DNA of 39,717 nt from Pirellulales bacterium (GTDB taxonomy: Bacteria; Planctomycetota; Planctomycetia; Pirellulales; JAICIG01). Position numbers and translations under genes: made by a program. Below the pieces are notes generated by a model. It had not been told where the DNA came from. It saw nothing but the letters and a program-made list of their open reading frames with translations, and did not search any database. Location of the stretch: assembly GCA_025927475.1 (NCBI GenBank), contig JAICLL010000044.1, forward strand, positions 1 to 39,717, in the 5' to 3' direction. Every line of letters begins with the position of its first letter. Position 1 is the stretch's first letter. Positions 19,875 to 27,837 of the stretch are shown here, one piece after another.

Positions 19875-19875
19875 C

Positions 19876-20973
19876 CTATGCTCCCGCCGGCTGTTTGAGC
19901 GGCGCTCCGCTGACCGCGGGCGATTTGCCGGGGGCATGGTGGGCTTTGGGCGCGAACACCAGCACCGTCACCGCGCCCACGACGACCAAAATTAAGCCTG
20001 CGTAAAAGAGCGGGCTCACCTCGCCCACGTTTTTGCCGGCCAGACTTACGAACGTATTGATCACCGGGGCCGCCCCGAAAATCAACGGCATGACGTACAT
20101 CGGCTTGCCGCCGGAGTTGAAGGCCATGATCACGCCCAAGGCGCCAATTGCCCCTGCCGCGCCGCCCGCCAAACTCCACACGGAACCCGTGAACGTAAAT
20201 TGGCCGTGCTCCGGAACGAACCATAAAATCACGCTCGAAACCACGACCGCGATCACAAAATAGGCGACTCCCACGCAGATCAACGGACGCAGCCGGCTGC
20301 CTTGCATCAGCATCTGGCCCTTGTGCAGCATGGGGCCGTACACGCCCCAACAGAGGGCGGTCATGGCTACGAAGAGCAGAACCAGCAGCTTCTCCGTCCA
20401 ATTCGACGACGGTGTCGTTTCAGTACGCGTTTTGGCGGTCACCTCGACGCCGTCCCCGGCGGCATCGGCCGCCGACGATTTCTCGACGGTGACCACTTGG
20501 CTGGCTTGCACGGTGGCGGGCTTGAAGATCATTACCGCCACCGCGCCGGTGGCCACGATGATCAGCCCGGCCAAAAAGAACGGCCCCGGCCGATCATGGT
20601 CGCGGGTGGTGAACATCGTATAAAGCGTGTTGACCACCGGGGCGCAACCGAAGACCAGCGGCATCACAAAGATCGGCTTGCCGCCGTTGTTAAAGGCCAA
20701 GATGATGCCCAAGGCGCCCAGCGTGGTCGCCACGCCCGCGATCAGGCTCCAGACCGTTCCCGCAGCGGTCCACGCGCCGCGTTCGCCCCGCATTCGCAGC
20801 AACAGCCCAGGCACCAGAATGGCGATCACAAAATAGGCCATACCGACGCAAATGAAGGGTCGCCAATGGCTATGGCCCATGCCGTCTTGACCGACTCGCA
20901 GGATCGGGCCATAAGTGCCCCAACAGAGGGCCGTGAGGCCCACAAACAGCAGTACCGAGATCATGTTTCGCAT
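19876..20973 (-). CDS. Membrane protein of two tandem homologous halves (EamA/RhaT-like)
   Basis: 365 residues with about ten membrane helices. Residues 4-155 and about 192-345 are clearly homologous to each other. Both contain LLFV..TALCWG.YGP, a RP.ICVG.AYFVIA segment, a G.VWSL segment, GALG.I.AFN.GGKP and VMPL.FG.APV.NT. The linker (about 156-190) is hydrophilic and Lys/Thr/Glu-rich. The helix pattern resembles drug/metabolite (EamA) or rhamnose (RhaT) transporters, so transport of a small solute is plausible, but no substrate can be named. The sulfatase gene ends 2 bp away on the other strand. The gene is divergent from the glycosyltransferase at 21060. Confidence 0.75.
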   Translation of the reverse strand: MRNMISVLLFVGLTALCWGTYGPILRVGQDGMGHSHWRPFICVGMAYFVIAILVPGLLLRMRGERGAWTAAGTVWSLIAGVATTLGALGIILAFNNGGKPIFVMPLVFGCAPVVNTLYTMFTTRDHDRPGPFFLAGLIIVATGAVAVMIFKPATVQASQVVTVEKSSAADAAGDGVEVTAKTRTETTPSSNWTEKLLVLLFVAMTALCWGVYGPMLHKGQMLMQGSRLRPLICVGVAYFVIAVVVSSVILWFVPEHGQFTFTGSVWSLAGGAAGAIGALGVIMAFNSGGKPMYVMPLIFGAAPVINTFVSLAGKNVGEVSPLFYAGLILVVVGAVTVLVFAPKAHHAPGKSPAVSGAPLKQPAGA

Positions 20974-21059
20974 GGTTCACAGTGTAACAGGTGAGCCGCG
21001 CCAGCTAAAGCCGACGAACTCGTCTGGCCGCAAAAGCCAGGTTTTGCGAGACTCCCTGC

Positions 21060-22847
21060 ATGCAATCCTTTCTTGCCACCGCTCGATCGAGCGTTTTCCG
21101 CTGGCTCGAACCGCAGGCGCTGTTGCTGGCATTGGTTGTGATCTTGATCTTTTTCACGCGGCTGGGCGACCTGACGCTGCGTGGCGAAGAAACTCGCCGT
21201 GCGCGGGTGGCCCTGGAAATGCTCGAAACCGGCGACTGGATCGTGCCGCGCGAGCAGGGGCGGCTGTTTCCCGACCGACCGCCCTTGGGCAACTGGCTGA
21301 TCGCACTGAGCATGCTGATTACCGGCAGCAGCGGAACGGTCGCCGTTCGCTTGCCGACCGTCCTCGTTACGCTGGCGACGGCACTGGTGGTCTATGGTTA
21401 CACGCGCGGCTTTTTAGGGCGCAATGCGGCCTTGGCCGCTGGGCTGGCTTACGCCACTTCAGGGCAGATTTTGCAGCTTGGCATGTTGGCCGAGACCGAG
21501 GCCACGCTGACGCTGATGGTCGGCGCGTCGCTGCTGCTCTGGCACTTGGGCTATCTGCGCGGCTGGCCCGCGTCACTGACCTGGACGCTCGGCTACGGCT
21601 TTGCGGCGCTGGCGGCGCTGGCCAAAGGACCACAGGGGCCAATTTACTTGGTTAGTGCCGCGGTGCTTTATCTGGTTTGCCGGCGCGATTGGCGGTTTCT
21701 GCTCAGCGGCGGTCATGTGCTGGGCTTGGCCGTCTTCGCGGCGATCGTCGCCGCCTGGCAAGTGCCCTACGCGCGCGAGGTCGAATGGAAGCTGGTGCTG
21801 CAAACCTGGGGGCACACCTCGGCGGCGAGATTCGATTACTCTCAGCCCTGGCCGGTGGTCAAACATCTGCTGACCTATCCGTGCGAAATCGCCGGCTGTT
21901 TGCTGCCATGGTCGGTTTGGCTGGCGGCGTTTGCCAACCGCGATTTCCGCCGCTCGCTCGGCGCGGCTCGGCAGCCGGCAATCTTTTTATGGCTGGCGAT
22001 CGCCGTGGCGTTCCCCACCTGTTGGCTGGCGCCCCAGGCCCGCGGCCGGTACTTCATGCCGCTTTATCCTTGCTTTGCCCCGCTGGTGGCAATCGTGATC
22101 GACCGCGCCTGGCGGGCATCGTCGGGCTGGCTGGCGGACTTCTGGAGACGCTATCGAGGCGCGGTCGCCGCCGCGATGCTGTTGTCGGCAGGGGGCGTCT
22201 TGCTGGCAACCCTTTGGCCGGCCCTGGCCGAGACGCCGCTACGGCAATCGCTGCCATTCGCCTGGATGTATATATTGCTGGCTTCGCTCGCCGCATGGAT
22301 CGTGTGGAAGGCTCCGGTGGCTGGGGCAGCGCTTGGCCGGGCAGACGGCTGCGTTCACGAGCGAGGTTTTCGGCTCAGCGATGCCCCGGTGACGAACAAT
22401 CTACGGGCGGCACCGCTGGTGGCGATCGCGCTGTTCTTGGGGCTTACTTGGAATGGTCTTTGGATGAACGATCTCATCCGCCGCAGCGAAGACATCGCCG
22501 GGCAAGTACGCGCGCTCAAGCGGTTGCTGCCCAGCGACGCACATCTGGTCAGCCTGGGCCGCGCCCATCACCCGTTCGTGTATCATTTTGGCCGAACCAT
22601 TCCTTGGCTCGACTGGCCCAAAGCCGACTCGCCTCCGCCAGAATTTGAATACTTTTGTTTTCATTCGGTGCGCGGACGGCGCAAGCCGCTGCCATTTGAT
22701 TGGCAGGAAGTGGCTGTCGTGAAATGCGATCGCTACCGGCGCGACCAGCCGGTCGATGCCATGGTGATCGGCAAACGCCGCAACAGCATCGCCACGGAAG
22801 CGACGGCACGGCGCGAGGTGGCCCCGGGCCTTGTGCCCGGCAGGTGA
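21060..22847 (+). CDS. GT-C glycosyltransferase, ArnT-like (family 39/83)
   Basis: 595 residues. A membrane helix (21-33) is followed by the loop RGEETRRARVALEMLETGD, the family signature, with the acidic pair E43/E44. Then come RPPLGNWLIALSM and about ten further helices. ArnT-like enzymes transfer a sugar such as aminoarabinose from undecaprenyl phosphate to lipid A or another envelope acceptor. It is distinct from the glycosyltransferase at 3137 but of the same fold. The last ten residues (EVAPGLVPGR) are encoded by a copy of dispersed repeat B, which runs into the gene and places the stop just beyond it, so the natural C-terminus may have been altered. Confidence 0.87.
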   Translation: MQSFLATARSSVFRWLEPQALLLALVVILIFFTRLGDLTLRGEETRRARVALEMLETGDWIVPREQGRLFPDRPPLGNWLIALSMLITGSSGTVAVRLPTVLVTLATALVVYGYTRGFLGRNAALAAGLAYATSGQILQLGMLAETEATLTLMVGASLLLWHLGYLRGWPASLTWTLGYGFAALAALAKGPQGPIYLVSAAVLYLVCRRDWRFLLSGGHVLGLAVFAAIVAAWQVPYAREVEWKLVLQTWGHTSAARFDYSQPWPVVKHLLTYPCEIAGCLLPWSVWLAAFANRDFRRSLGAARQPAIFLWLAIAVAFPTCWLAPQARGRYFMPLYPCFAPLVAIVIDRAWRASSGWLADFWRRYRGAVAAAMLLSAGGVLLATLWPALAETPLRQSLPFAWMYILLASLAAWIVWKAPVAGAALGRADGCVHERGFRLSDAPVTNNLRAAPLVAIALFLGLTWNGLWMNDLIRRSEDIAGQVRALKRLLPSDAHLVSLGRAHHPFVYHFGRTIPWLDWPKADSPPPEFEYFCFHSVRGRRKPLPFDWQEVAVVKCDRYRRDQPVDAMVIGKRRNSIATEATARREVAPGLVPGR

Positions 22848-22968
22848 TGTCCGCAAACGGCCGGTGGCCCCGGGCCTTGTGCCCGGCAGCGCCGAAACGG
22901 GCAGGCCACAAGGGCCGGGGCTACCTTCCAAAAACCCCAGCGGGCCGGCCACAAGGACCGGGGCTACC
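22817..22968. repeat. Dispersed repeat B cluster, two direct and two inverted copies
   Basis: Two identical 26-bp copies (22817-22842, 22863-22888; ggtggccccgggccttgtgc then ccggca) are followed by two inverted copies (22902-22925 and 22943-22968; core ccacaagg.ccggggctacc). The pairs can fold into long hairpins. They fill the gap between the convergent glycosyltransferase and pyrK genes; the first copy is translated as the end of the glycosyltransferase. Confidence 0.9.
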
Positions 22969-22972
22969 GCGA

Positions 22973-23848
22973 TCAATCGAATGCAACTGCGCGCGCATCG
23001 AACACCGGTCCTTCGACACAGGTGCGGCGATAATCCCAGCCGCCGGCATCATCGCGCACTCTGGCCACGCAACTGAAACAGATGCCAATGCCGCAGGCCA
23101 TTGGTGTTTCGAGCGAGACCTGGCAAGGCACGCGGGCCTGGCGGGTCATTTCTGCAACGGCCGCCATCATCGGTTCAGGCCCGCAGCAGACCACACCGCA
23201 AGCGTGCCGCCGAGTGGCGTTTTCCTCCAGGCACTGTTTCAAGAGATCGGTCACCAAGCCATGATGCCCCGCGCTGCCGTCGTCGGTGCTGACGCGCAGC
23301 TCGACGCCGGCCTGCTTGAAATCATCGAGCCCGGCCAAATAATCTCGGCTGCGCGTGCCATAGCAGAAGGTCACGCGACCGCCTGGCGCGGCTGGTCGGG
23401 CCGATTCTCCGTAGCGTTGCCGCCCCAAATATTCTTTGGCCAGGGCCAGAAACGGCGTCTGCCCGATGCCGCCGGCAACCATGATTAAATGCTCCGCCGC
23501 CCGCGGAGCAAAACCATTGCCCAGCGGCCCCCACACCTCCAGCAATTGGCCGGGCACGAAGTGCGAGAGCTTGCCGGTCAGTTTGCCCATGACCAGATAC
23601 ACCAGGTCGACATCCCGGGGCGTGCCGTCTGCATCGAGCACCACGTCGTACAAGGCGAGCGGCCGGCCCAAGAGCGGGTCGTTCTGCCCGGCCAGGCGCA
23701 GCATGACAAACTGGCCCGGCACGATGCGTCGGGCAAGCTCGGGGCACTCGAAGCGCACGCGATAGGTGTCGCGCGCCAATCGCACATTTTCAACCACCGC
23801 GACGGCGCCGTGCCAGGCACGATCGGCATAGCAAGCGGCCGCAGTCAT
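22973..23848 (-). CDS. pyrK: Dihydroorotate dehydrogenase electron transfer subunit
   Basis: 291 residues. PyrK carries FAD and a 2Fe-2S cluster and passes electrons from dihydroorotate oxidation (PyrD, class 1B) to NAD+. The FAD domain starts near residue 14 and includes PGQFVMLRL and GRPLALYDV. The NAD-binding part has MVAGGIGQTPFLALAKE. The C-terminal cluster motif ETPMACGIGICFSCVARV has C252, C257 and C260, with the fourth ligand C277 in RRTCVEGPVF. The gene overlaps the upstream pseudouridine synthase gene by ATGA (23848-23845), so the two are translationally coupled. pyrD is not nearby. Confidence 0.93.
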   Translation of the reverse strand: MTAAACYADRAWHGAVAVVENVRLARDTYRVRFECPELARRIVPGQFVMLRLAGQNDPLLGRPLALYDVVLDADGTPRDVDLVYLVMGKLTGKLSHFVPGQLLEVWGPLGNGFAPRAAEHLIMVAGGIGQTPFLALAKEYLGRQRYGESARPAAPGGRVTFCYGTRSRDYLAGLDDFKQAGVELRVSTDDGSAGHHGLVTDLLKQCLEENATRRHACGVVCCGPEPMMAAVAEMTRQARVPCQVSLETPMACGIGICFSCVARVRDDAGGWDYRRTCVEGPVFDARAVAFD

Positions 23849-24696
23849 TCGCTGTGCCTCGCACGCGGATGGTCTTGGCGCACCGCGCTGCGCAAGGTGC
23901 GCAATTCATCGTGCCGCAGTGGGCGAAATTCGCCGGGCGCGAGTTCTTTCAATCGCACACCGCCCAGGGCCACGCGCTTCAGGCGCAACACCTTGTGCCC
24001 GACCTTGGCCAGAATGCGGCGGATCTCTCGATTGCGGCCCTCGGCCAGCACCAGTTCCAAGAGTGTGCTCTTGCCGAGAGATTTTTTGATCTTCACGCTG
24101 ACGACTCGTGCCACGCCTTCGGCCAGATGGACGCCGCGCCGCAGACGTTCGAGCACCTCGGCTTCGGGCTTGCCGGCCACCAAGGCGTGGTAGGTCTTGT
24201 GGACGCCGTAACGCGGGTGAGCAAGCTGATTGGCCAATTCGCCGTCGTTGGTGACCAGCATCAGTCCTTCGCTCGATTGATCGAGGCGGCCGACCGTAAA
24301 CAGCCGCTCGGCGGTTTGCGGCAGCAGATCGATCACTCGCGTCCTGCCCGAGGGATCGAAGTTGGTCGACACGACGCCGACCGGCTTATTGACCAGATAA
24401 TGCACCCGGCGCGTGCGCTGCAGCGGATCGCCGTCGACGCGCACTTCTTGTCGCTCGGCGTCGACGCGGGTGCCCAACGTGCGGACCACCCGCCGGTCGA
24501 CTTCCACGCGGCCGGCCAAGATCAACTCTTCGCAGCGCCGGCGGCTGCCGATGCCGGCGGCGGCCATCACTTTTTGCAAGCGCTCGCCCTGCGGACGATC
24601 CGTATCCCGCGGCGCCGACGACGGTTTTGGTTGGCGGCGCGGCGGCGGCGCGCCCTTACGTTTCAAGCGGTGGTGCGCGGGACGAGGTGCAGTCAT
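23845..24696 (-). CDS. rRNA pseudouridine synthase, RsuA/RluB family
   Basis: 283 residues. A basic, disordered tail (1-38) precedes an S4 RNA-binding domain (about 38-85, ERLQKVMAAAGIGSRRRCEE) and the catalytic domain. The active-site Asp is D139 in FTVGRLDQSSEGLMLVTNDG. HKTYHALVAG and EGRNREIRRILAKVGHKV are further family motifs. RluB and RluE/RsuA members modify 23S or 16S rRNA; the tail and S4 domain favour an RluB-like enzyme, but the target base is not certain. It is first of a coupled pair with pyrK. Confidence 0.93.
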   Translation of the reverse strand: MTAPRPAHHRLKRKGAPPPRRQPKPSSAPRDTDRPQGERLQKVMAAAGIGSRRRCEELILAGRVEVDRRVVRTLGTRVDAERQEVRVDGDPLQRTRRVHYLVNKPVGVVSTNFDPSGRTRVIDLLPQTAERLFTVGRLDQSSEGLMLVTNDGELANQLAHPRYGVHKTYHALVAGKPEAEVLERLRRGVHLAEGVARVVSVKIKKSLGKSTLLELVLAEGRNREIRRILAKVGHKVLRLKRVALGGVRLKELAPGEFRPLRHDELRTLRSAVRQDHPRARHSE

Positions 24697-24760
24697 CGAA
24701 AAGTTCTAGCGAAAGCGTGGCGGTGATGAGCGATTAACCTCATCATAGCCCAGCTTCACT

Positions 24761-24916
24761 CTGTAGGGAACGCATCAGCGGCGTCCCCTGTTTGCCAGGG
24801 CGTAGGAACGGGTTTGCAATGGGCGCCTGTAGGGAACGTCCTCTGTGGCGTTCCGTGTGCTGCGGATCGACGTCGCGCCGCCCCTCGCGGAACGCCACGG
24901 AGGGCGTTCCCTACAG
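24761..24916. repeat. Dispersed repeat A, inverted pair plus partial copy
   Basis: Arms 24827-24855 and 24888-24916 (29 bp; cores ctgtagggaacg and cgttccctacag) are complementary with two mismatches around a 32-nt loop. A third partial copy (ctgtagggaacg) begins at 24761. The same unit occurs at 7798-7824. It lies between two minus-strand genes. Confidence 0.9.
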
Positions 24917-24974
24917 AGTATCGCGAGGTTCGCGGCGCAGACGCGTTCCTGCACCCTGCCTGCCTCGCGCCGCC

Positions 24975-25250
24975 TTACCACACGCCGAAGCGTGGGAAGC
25001 CCCAGGTGGGCCAACGCCCGCGGGTCGGCTCGGGCGTGGGCCGCAGCGCGTCACGCGGGCGAGTGGTCGAGTCGCGCGGGCCAGCGAACTGTTCTTGCTG
25101 CGAATAAGGGTCGAACCGAGTGGCCCGCAACTGCTGATAGCGCGTCGGCCCAGGCCGGAGCACCTGATCGGCCAATTGACCCTGCCCGATGCCGCAGCCG
25201 GGCGCAGCCGCCAGCAGGGCGGACAATAAGCACGCGCGTAACCAGGCCAC
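24975..25250 (-). CDS. Small putative lipoprotein
   Basis: 91 residues from a GTG at 25250, selected for the GAGG site 8 nt upstream; a longer open frame to 25376 has no such site. A hydrophobic N-terminus (WLRACLLSALLAAAPGCG) ends in Cys like a lipoprotein signal, although APGC is a poor match to the standard lipobox. The mature part is Pro/Arg-rich (RFDPYSQQEQFAGPRDSTTR) and ends WPTWGFPRFGVW. Short proteins with an RYDPYP-type motif are common in planctomycetes; function unknown. Confidence 0.55.
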   Translation of the reverse strand: MAWLRACLLSALLAAAPGCGIGQGQLADQVLRPGPTRYQQLRATRFDPYSQQEQFAGPRDSTTRPRDALRPTPEPTRGRWPTWGFPRFGVW

Positions 25251-25414
25251 GGGGAGACCCTCGCTGGGAAAGATGGCCGATCGTACCGAAAACGGGCGGT
25301 TGGCAAAAGGCGAATCTCGCCGAGTGCTAGCACCAGCATCGTCGCCCTTCGGCCGGCACTTGAAGCATCCCGGCAAAGGGAGGGATGTAGGGGTTTTCCA
25401 TTTGCCCTGGCGCT

Positions 25415-26386
25415 TTATGGCAAATAGGCATCGAGCAGCACGGCGTGGGCCAGGGGCCGAAGCTCGATCGCGTCCAGGCAGGCCGGCAACAAGACCGTCG
25501 CTCCGCGGCGTAGTGGAGTTCCTTCCGGCTCGCCCTCGACGGCAACTTCGCCTTCAATCACTGCCAGTAAATGGCAGCGGTCATCGCCGCCGACGGTCTG
25601 CGGCCCTGACAACGTCAGGCGGTCGAGCACGAATTGCTCGCAGGCGACCAGCCGCTCGACCTGGGGCCGGTCGGTAGGCTGGGGTTTCTGGGGATGGGCG
25701 GGACCATAGCTGTAGTCGATGGCCTCAAGCGCTTGCTCAAGATGCAGCGCCCGTGGCCGGCCATCGGGTCCCAGCCGGTTCCAGTCGAACAGGCGATAGG
25801 TCACATCGCTCGACTGCTGAATTTCGGCCACAAGAAGCCCCTGGCCAATGGCGTGAACGACGCCGGCGGGCAGAAAAATGCAGTCGCCCGGCTGAGGCTC
25901 GAAGCGATGCAGACAAAGCTCGCAGGTGCCGCGCGACACCTCACGCTCGAGCGCGGCCCGGTCGAATCCGCGTTTTAATCCGGCATAGATCACGCTGCCA
26001 GGCGTTGCCTCAAGCACGACCCAGGCCTCGGTCTTTCCCAGGTCGGGCTTGGCCAGCCGCGCGGCCCGGGCGTCGTCGGGATGGACCTGAACCGAAAGGG
26101 TCTTTTGGGCGTCGAGGAATTTAAACAGCAGCGGAAACCGCGTTTGCGGCGCATGTCGGCCGAGTATTTCGCGGCCCCGGTCGGCTAGCAAATCGGCCAG
26201 CGACGCGCCTGCCAGCGGTCCCGCATGCACGATGCTTTGGTCTTCGCCCCGGTCGCAGACTTCCCAGCTTTCGGCAAAGTCGTCGCCCTCGGCCAGCGGC
26301 TTGCCTAGATGGGTGCCCAGCCGCCGCCCGCCCCACAAATAGCGGCGGAGGATCGGGCGAAATCGTAGCGGATAGAGCGGTGTCAC
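25415..26386 (-). CDS. manA: Mannose-6-phosphate isomerase, type I
   Basis: 323 residues from a GTG at 26386, chosen because AAGGAG lies 8 nt upstream; the longer frame reaching 26485 has no ribosome site and would run into the tatC promoter region. ManA interconverts mannose-6-phosphate and fructose-6-phosphate using Zn. The metal ligands are visible: Q100 and H102 (SVQVHPDD), E120 (KTEAWVVLEA) and H178 (LPAGVVHAIG). The length and motifs fit the short Bacillus-type enzymes. It is divergent from tatC, with 131 bp between their starts, and feeds GDP-mannose and glycan synthesis. Confidence 0.93.
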   Translation of the reverse strand: MTPLYPLRFRPILRRYLWGGRRLGTHLGKPLAEGDDFAESWEVCDRGEDQSIVHAGPLAGASLADLLADRGREILGRHAPQTRFPLLFKFLDAQKTLSVQVHPDDARAARLAKPDLGKTEAWVVLEATPGSVIYAGLKRGFDRAALEREVSRGTCELCLHRFEPQPGDCIFLPAGVVHAIGQGLLVAEIQQSSDVTYRLFDWNRLGPDGRPRALHLEQALEAIDYSYGPAHPQKPQPTDRPQVERLVACEQFVLDRLTLSGPQTVGGDDRCHLLAVIEGEVAVEGEPEGTPLRRGATVLLPACLDAIELRPLAHAVLLDAYLP

Positions 26387-26517
26387 GGATTGGTCTCCTT
26401 TCTCTCGCCGCATCATGCCGATTGCCGCCGATTTTGCAACCGCTCGCCCAACGGGCGGCCGCTTGGTATCATCAAAAAAGCACACATCTGAATCTCCCGC
26501 CTCGAACTCTCCCGCCT

Positions 26518-27591
26518 ATGCCCACGCTTTCGATGCCCGTGCTGCAGCGCGACGAAGACTACTTCAAAGACAGCACGATGACGTTCGGGGAGCACCTCGA
26601 CGAGCTGCGTGTATGCCTGCTGAAGGCGATGGCCGGCTTGTTGATTGGAGTGGCCCTGGGCATGTTCGTGGGCACCTACGTGGTCAAGCTGATTTCGGCG
26701 CCGCTCGAAGAGGCTCTGGGCGGCTACTATCAGTCGCAGGCGGTAACGTCTTACCAAGAGTGGGCCGCGGAGCAAACCGCGCTGGGCCGCGCGGTTCCCT
26801 ACACGACCGAGCAAATGCGGCACTTGGTCGATGAGCGGGGGCTGATCTACGAAATGCGCACGGTCGATCTGGCCCAGGCCGCGGTGGCAATGCGCGCCGC
26901 CGACCCCAAGTTGGGCAAGGGCCTTCCCGACGCGCACGCCGAAAAGGCCGTGGTCGGTCCCGAGAGTTTTCTGGCGCTGTTTCTGTGGCACCCCATCGCA
27001 CGCGATGCGCGCATCAGCCCCAAGGTGCTCAATTTTCAAGAAGGCTTTATGATCTGGTTTAAAGCCTCGTTTGTCGTCGGCATCGTGCTTTCCAGCCCCT
27101 GGGTGTTCTATCAGATCTGGTCGTTTGTGGCGGCGGGGCTTTACCCGCACGAAAAGAAATACATCCACGTGTTTCTGCCGTTCAGCCTGGGCCTGTTCCT
27201 GGCGGGGGCGGCGCTGGCTTACTTGTTTGTGTTTCAGCCGGTGCTGACGTTTTTGCTGGGCATCAACGGCACGCTTGGGTTCGACACCGAGCCGCGCATT
27301 ACCGAGTGGCTTGGTTTCGTGATCTTCTTGCCGCTGGGCTTTGGCGTCAGCTTTCAATTGCCGCTGGTGATGCTGTTCCTGGAGCGAATTGGCATCTTCA
27401 CCGCCGAAGCCTATGTAGCGCGTTGGCGGATCGCCATCCTGGTGATTGTCATCCTTTCCGCGGTGCTGACGCCGGCCGATCCGTATAGCATCTTTTTGAT
27501 GGCGGTTCCCTTGGTGCTGCTCTACTTTGGCGGCGTATTGCTCTGCCGCTGGCTGCCGCGCAATGCCCCAAGCGAACGATTTGACACGTAG
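26518..27591 (+). CDS. tatC: Twin-arginine translocase subunit TatC
   Basis: 357 residues from the ATG at 26518, against about 250-260 for most TatC. TatC binds twin-arginine signal peptides and forms the core of the folded-protein export channel. The start of the family (MTFGEHLDELRVCLLKAM, 21-38) and helices 2-6 (FKASFVVGIVLSSPWVFYQI; LTPADPYSIFLMAVPL) are normal. About 105 residues separate helix 1 (ending near 60) from the SPKVLNFQEGF segment (167-177), compared with a short loop in E. coli; this insertion would be periplasmic. No strong ribosome site is visible before the ATG. TatA/TatB are not in the window. Confidence 0.92.
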   Translation: MPTLSMPVLQRDEDYFKDSTMTFGEHLDELRVCLLKAMAGLLIGVALGMFVGTYVVKLISAPLEEALGGYYQSQAVTSYQEWAAEQTALGRAVPYTTEQMRHLVDERGLIYEMRTVDLAQAAVAMRAADPKLGKGLPDAHAEKAVVGPESFLALFLWHPIARDARISPKVLNFQEGFMIWFKASFVVGIVLSSPWVFYQIWSFVAAGLYPHEKKYIHVFLPFSLGLFLAGAALAYLFVFQPVLTFLLGINGTLGFDTEPRITEWLGFVIFLPLGFGVSFQLPLVMLFLERIGIFTAEAYVARWRIAILVIVILSAVLTPADPYSIFLMAVPLVLLYFGGVLLCRWLPRNAPSERFDT

Positions 27592-27659
27592 TTGCCGCAA
27601 GTCGGCCAGCGGCTCCGATCGGTATTGGCATCCAAACAGCTCTGAGCATGCGTTAGGGC

Positions 27660-27762
27660 GTAGGGTGGGCCGAGCGCAGCGAGTCCCACCATAAGGCGGC
27701 AACTCGGCGCGGGAACGAAGATGCGGCAAACGGTGGGACTCGCTGCGCTCGGTCCACCCTAC
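27660..27762. repeat. Dispersed repeat C, 31-bp inverted repeat
   Basis: Arms 27660-27690 and 27732-27762 (cores gagcgcagcgagtcccacc and ggtgggactcgctgcgctc) are complementary with one mismatch, around a 41-nt loop. It sits between the convergent tatC and PH-domain genes, where it could act as a bidirectional transcription stop. Confidence 0.9.
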
Positions 27763-27837
27763 CCGTTTTGCCGTTTGGCGGTCGATCGCAACCACCGACG
27801 GCAAGTGTCACAAGGTGGCTCTGCAATGACCGGCAGT

